From contig CAAEDK010000188.1 in the NCBI GenBank assembly GCA_900754605.1, forward strand, positions 1 through 9,895: DNA of 9,895 bases, written 5' to 3'. The position numbers and the translations under genes are program-made. Origin of the DNA: an uncultured Oscillospiraceae bacterium. Lineage in GTDB: Bacteria > Bacillota_A > Clostridia > Oscillospirales > Oscillospiraceae. Positions 6,210 to 9,895 of the stretch are shown here, piece by piece (within the stretch, counting starts at the first letter, position 1; each line of letters begins with the position of its first letter). The notes beneath the pieces are model-generated. The model made no database searches. It saw only the letters and a program-made list of their open reading frames with translations, and was not told the origin of the DNA.

Positions 6210-6352
6210 TTTGAAAATCTTGTGCTCACATAAGCTGCAGTTCCCTACGGAATTCCAGGCTATTCACCAATAAGCAGGGAACGTCATGGCCGTGTTCAAT
6301 TTTACTGAAATGACATTTACTCTTTGCATTTTGACCTGGTCTGTACATACAG
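6210..6352. other. Non-coding stretch between the permease and the double-palindrome terminator
   Basis: No convincing gene was seen. It contains a distant 7-bp inverted repeat, GTTCCCT (6240-6246) and AGGGAAC (6276-6282), with a long loop, and a small palindrome CTGTACATACAG (6341-6352). The minus-strand frame crossing it has no ribosome binding site or recognisable domain. Confidence 0.4.
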
Positions 6353-6387
6353 AACCCGGCGCCGGGAATTCCCGGCGCCGGGTTTTT
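6353..6387 (+). terminator. Double-palindrome terminator between convergent genes
   Basis: Two copies of the self-complementary CCCGGCGCCGGG are separated by AATT, so the whole block is a perfect palindrome with 14-bp arms, followed by five T (6383-6387) on the plus strand. It lies between the plus-strand permease and the minus-strand ATPase. The T-tract favours termination of plus-strand transcripts; on the minus strand only two T follow, so bidirectional action would be weaker. Confidence 0.8.
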
Positions 6388-6496
6388 GTGCGGATTTGGT
6401 CCCTTCACGCTTGACCGGAGGGCTGCCTTTGCCTGGGGCTCTGCCGCCGGACTCCGGGACATGCCCGTGCAGCTTTGGACGGGGCGCTTTCCGCGT

Positions 6497-8383
6497 TCAC
6501 AGCTTTTTGACGAACAGCGCACGGATGGCGTTGAGCACTGCCAGGATCATCACACCCACATCGGCGAAGATGGCCAGCCACATATTGGCGAACCCCAGGG
6601 CCACAAGCACCAGACACGCCAGCTTGATGCCGATGGCAAAGACGATGTTTTCATAGACGATCCGCAGGCACTTGCGGGAGATCCGGATGGCCTTTGCGAT
6701 TTTGGCGGGATCGTCATCCATCAGGACCACGTCGGCGGCCTCGATGGCGGCATCGGAGCCCATGGCGCCCATGGCAATACCGATATCCGCCCGGCTGAGG
6801 ACCGGGGCGTCGTTGATGCCGTCCCCCACGAAGGCCAGCTTTCCCCGCTCAGAGTTGTCCAGCAGCAGTTCTTCCACCTTTTCCACCTTTCCAGCGGGGA
6901 GCAACTCGGCGTAAACCTGATCGATGCCCAGGGACTGGGCCACCTGGTCTGCCACCGGCTTGGCGTCGCCGGTGAGCATGACGGTCCTGTGGACACCGGC
7001 GGCCCGCAGGGCCTGGACAGCCTCCCGGGCGTGGGGTTTCACCACGTCGGAGATGACGATATGTCCGGCATACTTCCCGCCGACGGCCATGTGGATGATG
7101 GTGCCTACGCTGTGACAGGGGATGTACGGCACGCCCAGCCGGTCCATCAGCTTGTCGTTGCCGGCGGCTACCTCCACGCCGTCCACTTTGGCGATGACGC
7201 CGCTGCCGCTGATCTCCTGAACATCCGTCACCCGGCTGCGGTCGATCTCCCGGCCATAGGCCCGCTGCAGGCTTTTGCTGATGGGGTGGCTGGAAGCGCT
7301 CTCCGCCAGAGCGGCGTACTCCACCAGCTTCTCGTTCTCCATCTCATGATGGTGGATGCCGTTGACCTCAAACACGCCCTGGGTCAGGGTGCCGGTCTTG
7401 TCAAAGACCACCGTTTTGGTTTGGGACAGAGTCTCCAGATAGTTAGAGCCCTTTACCAGTACGCCGGCGTTGCTGGCCCCGCCGATGCCGGCAAAGAAGC
7501 TGAGAGGGATGCTGATGACCAGAGCGCAGGGACAGCTGGCCACCAGGAAGGTGAGGGCCCGGTAGACCCAGACGCTCCAGCCGGCGGGCAGGCCCAGAAG
7601 GAGCGTCCGGGCCAGAGGGACCAGGATGGCCAGGGCCAGGGCGGCGAAACACACGGCGGGGGTATACACCCGGGCGAACCGGGAGATGAAGTCCTCCGAC
7701 CGAGACTTGCGGGAAGAGGCGTTCTCCACCAGGTCCAGGATCTTGGACACCGTGGACTCGCCGAATTCCCGGGTGGTACGGATTTTCAGCAGCCCGGTCA
7801 TGTTGACGCAGCCGCTGATGATCTCGTCCCCCTCCCGGACCTCCCGGGGCAGGGACTCGCCGGTGAGGGCGGCGGTATTCAGGGTGGAGGCGCCCTCCAC
7901 CACAGTGCCGTCGATAGGAACCTTCTCGCCGGGCTGGACCACAATAACGGTGCCGATGGACACCTCGTCCGGGTCTACCTGCTCCAGCTTCCCGTCCTGC
8001 TCCACATTGGCGTAGTCCGGGCGGATGTCCATCAGCTCACTGATGTTCCGGCGGCTCCGGCCTACTGCATAGCTCTGGAACCACTCGCCGATCTGATAGA
8101 ACAGCATGACGGCGATGGCCTCGGTGTAATCCCCGCTCCGCTCGTACAGGGCCAGGGCAATGGCGCCCACAGTGGCCACGGCCATCAGGAAGTTCTCGTC
8201 GAACACCTGGCGGTTTTGGATGCCCTTCAGGGCCTTTCGCAGGATGTCGTAACCTGCGATCAGATAGGGGATCAGGTACAGCCCAAACCGCATCCAGCCT
8301 GTGACGGGGAGAACATGCAGGACAGCCAGCAGGGCCGCCGCTGTCAGAATGCGGATCAGCATGATTTTCTGCTTTTTATTCAT
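6497..8383 (-). CDS. Heavy-metal P1B-2-type ATPase (Zn/Cd/Pb exporter) without N-terminal metal-binding domain
   Basis: This 628-aa pump uses ATP to move metal ions out of the cell. Motifs in order: TGES (174-177, actuator), CPC (284-286, metal site in the membrane), DKTGT (328-332, phosphorylated Asp), SSHP (364-367, HP motif), TGDAK (471-475) and GDGINDAP (520-527). The last membrane segments carry GIK and FADVG, the Lys and Asp typical of the Zn/Cd/Pb group (ZntA/CadA); a copper pump would show other residues there. The protein begins directly at the first membrane helix, so the usual HMA domain is missing; a separate HMA protein is encoded just upstream. An ATG at 8383 with GGAAG about nine bases before it is preferred; a GTG at 8392 would add three residues. 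GC content is clearly higher than in the prophage genes. Confidence 0.92.
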   Translation of the reverse strand: MNKKQKIMLIRILTAAALLAVLHVLPVTGWMRFGLYLIPYLIAGYDILRKALKGIQNRQVFDENFLMAVATVGAIALALYERSGDYTEAIAVMLFYQIGEWFQSYAVGRSRRNISELMDIRPDYANVEQDGKLEQVDPDEVSIGTVIVVQPGEKVPIDGTVVEGASTLNTAALTGESLPREVREGDEIISGCVNMTGLLKIRTTREFGESTVSKILDLVENASSRKSRSEDFISRFARVYTPAVCFAALALAILVPLARTLLLGLPAGWSVWVYRALTFLVASCPCALVISIPLSFFAGIGGASNAGVLVKGSNYLETLSQTKTVVFDKTGTLTQGVFEVNGIHHHEMENEKLVEYAALAESASSHPISKSLQRAYGREIDRSRVTDVQEISGSGVIAKVDGVEVAAGNDKLMDRLGVPYIPCHSVGTIIHMAVGGKYAGHIVISDVVKPHAREAVQALRAAGVHRTVMLTGDAKPVADQVAQSLGIDQVYAELLPAGKVEKVEELLLDNSERGKLAFVGDGINDAPVLSRADIGIAMGAMGSDAAIEAADVVLMDDDPAKIAKAIRISRKCLRIVYENIVFAIGIKLACLVLVALGFANMWLAIFADVGVMILAVLNAIRALFVKKL

Positions 8384-8402
8384 GAGGTTCACTTCCGATC
8401 TG

Positions 8403-8419
8403 AGCCGCTCCGTGCGGCT
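8403..8419 (-). promoter_or_regulatory. Leader hairpin before the ATPase
   Basis: AGCCGC pairs with GCGGCT around a 5-nt loop, just upstream of the ATPase ribosome binding site. A perfect 10-bp palindrome TAAACGTTTA lies at 8430-8439. Together with the upstream terminator these make a structured intergenic leader; whether it holds a second promoter is unclear, as no good -35/-10 pair was seen. Confidence 0.3.
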
Positions 8420-8449
8420 GATAATTCAATAAACGTTTAATTGTTTTGG

Positions 8450-8480
8450 GAAAGAAAACACCCCGCCTCCGGAGGGGGTG
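8450..8480 (-). terminator. Intercistronic terminator between the HMA protein and the ATPase
   Basis: On the minus strand CACCCC…GGGGTG encloses a GC-rich inner part and is followed by GTTTTCTTT. It would reduce transcription into the ATPase, giving more metal-binding protein than pump from one promoter. Confidence 0.6.
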
Positions 8481-8498
8481 CTTTCCTGAAAAACGCGC

Positions 8499-8717
8499 TT
8501 ACAGGTAGATTTCGCAGTCGTCCTCCACCTTTTTGCAATTTCTGCGGACCTGCTCCATCACGGCCTTGGGGTCCTGCCCCTCCGCGAATTCCACGATCAT
8601 CTTCAGCGCCATGAAGTTCACGGTGGCGCTCTGGACGCCTTCGGTCTTCCGGGCGGCCTCCTCCATCTTGTTGGCGCAATTGGCGCAGTCCACATCGATC
8701 TTATAGGTTTTTTTCAT
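8499..8717 (-). CDS. Stand-alone HMA-domain metal-binding protein
   Basis: This 72-aa protein is a single heavy-metal-associated domain. The metal-binding pair Cys11 and Cys14 sits in DVDCANCANKMEE, and the rest follows the family pattern (EGVQSATVNFMALKMIVEF). Extra cysteines at 61 and 68 lie near the C-terminus. In related Zn/Cd ATPases this domain is often fused to the pump's N-terminus; here it is separate and probably passes metal to the ATPase or serves as a buffer. The start at 8717 is supported by an AAGGGAG site eight bases upstream; an earlier ATG at 8759 would overlap the operator region and lacks one. Confidence 0.88.
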   Translation of the reverse strand: MKKTYKIDVDCANCANKMEEAARKTEGVQSATVNFMALKMIVEFAEGQDPKAVMEQVRRNCKKVEDDCEIYL

Positions 8718-8749
8718 ATAAAAGTCTCCCTTCAGCAATTGAGCAAAAC

Positions 8750-8769
8750 GATTAAGCAATTATTTAATC
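8750..8769. promoter_or_regulatory. ArsR-type operator candidate
   Basis: GATTAAGCAATTATTTAATC has perfect 6-bp arms (GATTAA/TTAATC) and an AATT centre with two mismatched pairs between. It lies directly downstream of the -10 box for the HMA-ATPase operon, about where transcription begins. AT-rich imperfect palindromes of this size are typical SmtB/CadC-family operators. AGCAATT also occurs at 8734-8740 and 8755-8761. Confidence 0.55.
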
Positions 8770-8778
8770 TATGGTCTT

Positions 8779-8807
8779 ATCATACACGGGGCGGCCCCCC
8801 AAGTCAA
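8779..8807 (-). promoter_or_regulatory. Sigma-A promoter for the HMA-ATPase operon
   Basis: On the minus strand TTGACT (8807-8802), a 17-bp spacer and TATGAT (8784-8779) are close to consensus. The spacer contains a GC-rich palindrome (GGGGC-G-GCCCC, 8788-8798). The operator candidate lies just downstream, which fits repression relieved by metal. Confidence 0.75.
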
Positions 8808-8824
8808 CGGGGGAGGGAGAGAAT

Positions 8825-8858
8825 CTTCCGATTGGGCAAAAACTCCTTCCGATTGGGC
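8825..8858 (+). repeat. 13-bp direct repeat with 21-bp period
   Basis: CTTCCGATTGGGC occurs at 8825-8837 and again at 8846-8858. Start-to-start distance is 21 bp, two turns of the helix, so a protein could bind both on one face. The second copy runs into an 11-bp palindrome ATTGG-G-CCAAT (8852-8862). It lies between the divergent promoters. Confidence 0.7.
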
Positions 8859-8884
8859 CAATGCGGGGCGGCATATTTTCGCTC

Positions 8885-8913
8885 TTTCAGAATGGCGCGG
8901 GGTGTGGTAGAAT
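8885..8913 (+). promoter_or_regulatory. Candidate promoter for arsR-araC operon
   Basis: An extended -10, TG-G-TAGAAT (8905-8913), lies 26 bp upstream of the arsR start. The -35 position (8885-8890, TTTCAG) is poor, so the promoter may rely on the extended -10 or on an activator bound at the direct repeat upstream. Confidence 0.45.
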
Positions 8914-8938
8914 ACAAAACCAGAAGGAGGGACGACCG

Positions 8939-9301
8939 ATGGAAGAAAAGAAGCTGCCCCACGACCATGGACAGTCCATGGAGCGGGAGCTGGAACAGAT
9001 GCCCAGCGTGGACGATTTCCAGACAGTGGCTGACATCTTCAAACAGCTGGGGGACGGCAGCCGCATCCGGATTTTTTGGCTGCTGTGCCACTGTGAAGAG
9101 TGCGTCATCAACCTCTCCTCCATGGTGGAGATGAGCTCCCCGGCGGTGTCCCACCACCTGAAGCAGCTGAAGGCCGGCGGCCTGATCGTCAGCCGGCGGG
9201 ACGGGAAAGAGGTCTACTATAAGGCTGCCGAGACGGAGCGGGCCCAGCTGCTGCACCACATGATTGAGGCGATGGTGGAGATTGCCTGCCCCTCGGCGTG
9301 A
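8939..9301 (+). CDS. ArsR/SmtB-family metal-sensing repressor (CadC-like)
   Basis: The 120-aa winged-helix repressor probably binds DNA until a metal displaces it. A cysteine cluster, LLCHCEEC (Cys50, Cys52, Cys55), occupies the place of the ELCVCD motif in ArsR/CadC. The recognition helix lies at about 65-79 (MSSPAVSHHLKQLK) and the wing contains RRDGKEVYYKA. The C-terminal helix has His106, His107 and Glu114, possible residues of a second (alpha-5) zinc site. The start at 8939 follows AAGGAGG (8923-8929); longer in-frame starts are rejected because they run through the promoter. It is divergent from the HMA-ATPase operon, and its likely targets are the operator at 8750-8769 and its own promoter. 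Confidence 0.9.
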   Translation: MEEKKLPHDHGQSMERELEQMPSVDDFQTVADIFKQLGDGSRIRIFWLLCHCEECVINLSSMVEMSSPAVSHHLKQLKAGGLIVSRRDGKEVYYKAAETERAQLLHHMIEAMVEIACPSA

Positions 9302-9320
9302 GGTGGGAAGGAGCGGCGGA

Positions 9321-9895
9321 ATGAAGCAAGCGGATTGCCTGCGGATGGCTCTGGCGGAGCTGCCGCAGGGGACTATGGAGATCGTGGGGCGCCCTGCGGC
9401 CGAACCTGGGGTTTTGTTCACCGGGACATTTCAGGGAGAGACGGATGGACGGGGACGGATGGAGGTCTACCCGGTCTTTCCGGGGGTGGAGGCGTCCTTC
9501 AACACGGTCCTGGGCACCTATGCCGCCTTCCGGCACGAGGCGGCCCGGTCCACGCTGGAGATCAACCACTGCCGCCTGGGCCGGGTGGGCTGGGACCTGC
9601 GGGACGGCATGTCGGTCTATCTGGGGGAGGGCGATCTGTCCCTCCACAGTGCGGACTGCTGCGCGGATTCTGTGATGCACTTCCCGGCGGAGATGTACGC
9701 GGGGCTGATGATCTGCGTGGATTTGACCCATCTGGCGGAGTCGCCGCCCCCCATCTTGGCGGAGGCGGACTTCCAGGCCGAGAGGCTGGCGGAAAAATTC
9801 TGCGGAGGCGGGACCTTCGCCCTTCCGGCGGGACCGGAGCTGGAGGAGATCTTCCGGCCCCTGTACCGGCAGCCGGAGATGCGGCGGCTGCCCTA
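9321..9895 (+). CDS. AraC-family regulator, N-terminal sensor part (3'-truncated by window)
   Basis: An open frame of 191 codons starts at ATG 9321 and reaches the window edge without a stop. It follows arsR by 19 bp, with AAGGAG at 9308-9313, so the two are probably one operon. The sequence has the pattern of the N-terminal domain of a Clostridial AraC group: VYPVFPGVEASF, LEINHCRLGRVGWD, SVYLGEGDLSLH and ADSVMHFP. The DNA-binding C-terminal half would lie beyond the window. What it senses and controls is not visible; nearby transport genes are possible targets. Confidence 0.75.
   Translation, partial: MKQADCLRMALAELPQGTMEIVGRPAAEPGVLFTGTFQGETDGRGRMEVYPVFPGVEASFNTVLGTYAAFRHEAARSTLEINHCRLGRVGWDLRDGMSVYLGEGDLSLHSADCCADSVMHFPAEMYAGLMICVDLTHLAESPPPILAEADFQAERLAEKFCGGGTFALPAGPELEEIFRPLYRQPEMRRLP

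Noticed and set aside
6226..6522. Minus-strand frame of 98 codons between the permease and the ATPase
   Set aside because: It spans the double-palindrome terminator and overlaps the ATPase end. No ribosome binding site or family pattern was seen.
6386..8440. Plus-strand open frame of 684 codons
   Set aside because: It is antisense to the ATPase, whose motifs are complete. Its composition (rich in His, Asp, Gln, Gly) and lack of domains mark it as a shadow of GC-rich codon bias.
8825..8862. CRISPR array
   Set aside because: There are only two 13-bp copies with an 8-bp gap, too short and too few for a repeat-spacer array.

Overview
The window looks like the late end of a prophage (about 1-5290) in a Clostridia-type Firmicute, followed by host chromosome (about 5290-9895). 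The host guess, an Oscillospiraceae gut bacterium of the Flavonifractor/Lawsonibacter kind, is inference. It rests on strong AAGGAGG ribosome binding sites, a GC-rich metal-resistance locus, and a CHAP endolysin ending in an SLH-like repeat. No database search was possible.

Phage tail and switch (1-2328). The most interesting feature is an apparent two-state DNA inversion switch. The window opens inside a plus-strand tail fibre / receptor-binding gene (ends 701). A second, homologous fibre C-terminus lies head-on to it on the minus strand (1326-676). The two cassettes are bounded by an exact 18-bp inverted repeat (72-89 and 1303-1320). Each repeat is itself an interrupted palindrome (GCCTT-7 nt-AAGGC), as expected for a tyrosine recombinase core site. 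Only 42 bp beyond the right repeat begins a complete 321-aa tyrosine recombinase with all catalytic residues. Inversion of 72-1320 would join the second C-terminus in frame to the same fibre stem, changing the predicted receptor-binding tip. This resembles the G-segment switches of Mu and P1, but with a tyrosine enzyme instead of the serine invertases Gin and Cin.

Lysis module (2329-4038). A terminator, a short leader with a three-codon ORF and a second terminator precede an LLH-type holin, an overlapping CHAP endolysin and an overlapping small membrane protein. A strong hairpin closes the group.

End of the prophage (4096-5285). A D12-class adenine methyltransferase, a 17-bp palindrome over its stop codon, a small XRE-type regulator and a strong terminator follow. 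The exact attachment site was not found.

Host side (5292-9895). A DMT/EamA permease with an uncertain start is followed by a double-palindrome terminator. A minus-strand operon encodes a stand-alone HMA metal-binding protein and a P1B-2 (Zn/Cd/Pb type) ATPase that has no N-terminal metal-binding domain. Divergent from it are a CadC/SmtB-like ArsR repressor and the N-terminal part of an AraC-type regulator cut by the window edge. The divergent control region holds a near-consensus promoter, an operator-like palindrome over the expected start site, and a 13-bp direct repeat at a 21-bp period. Together these form a metal-responsive efflux locus.
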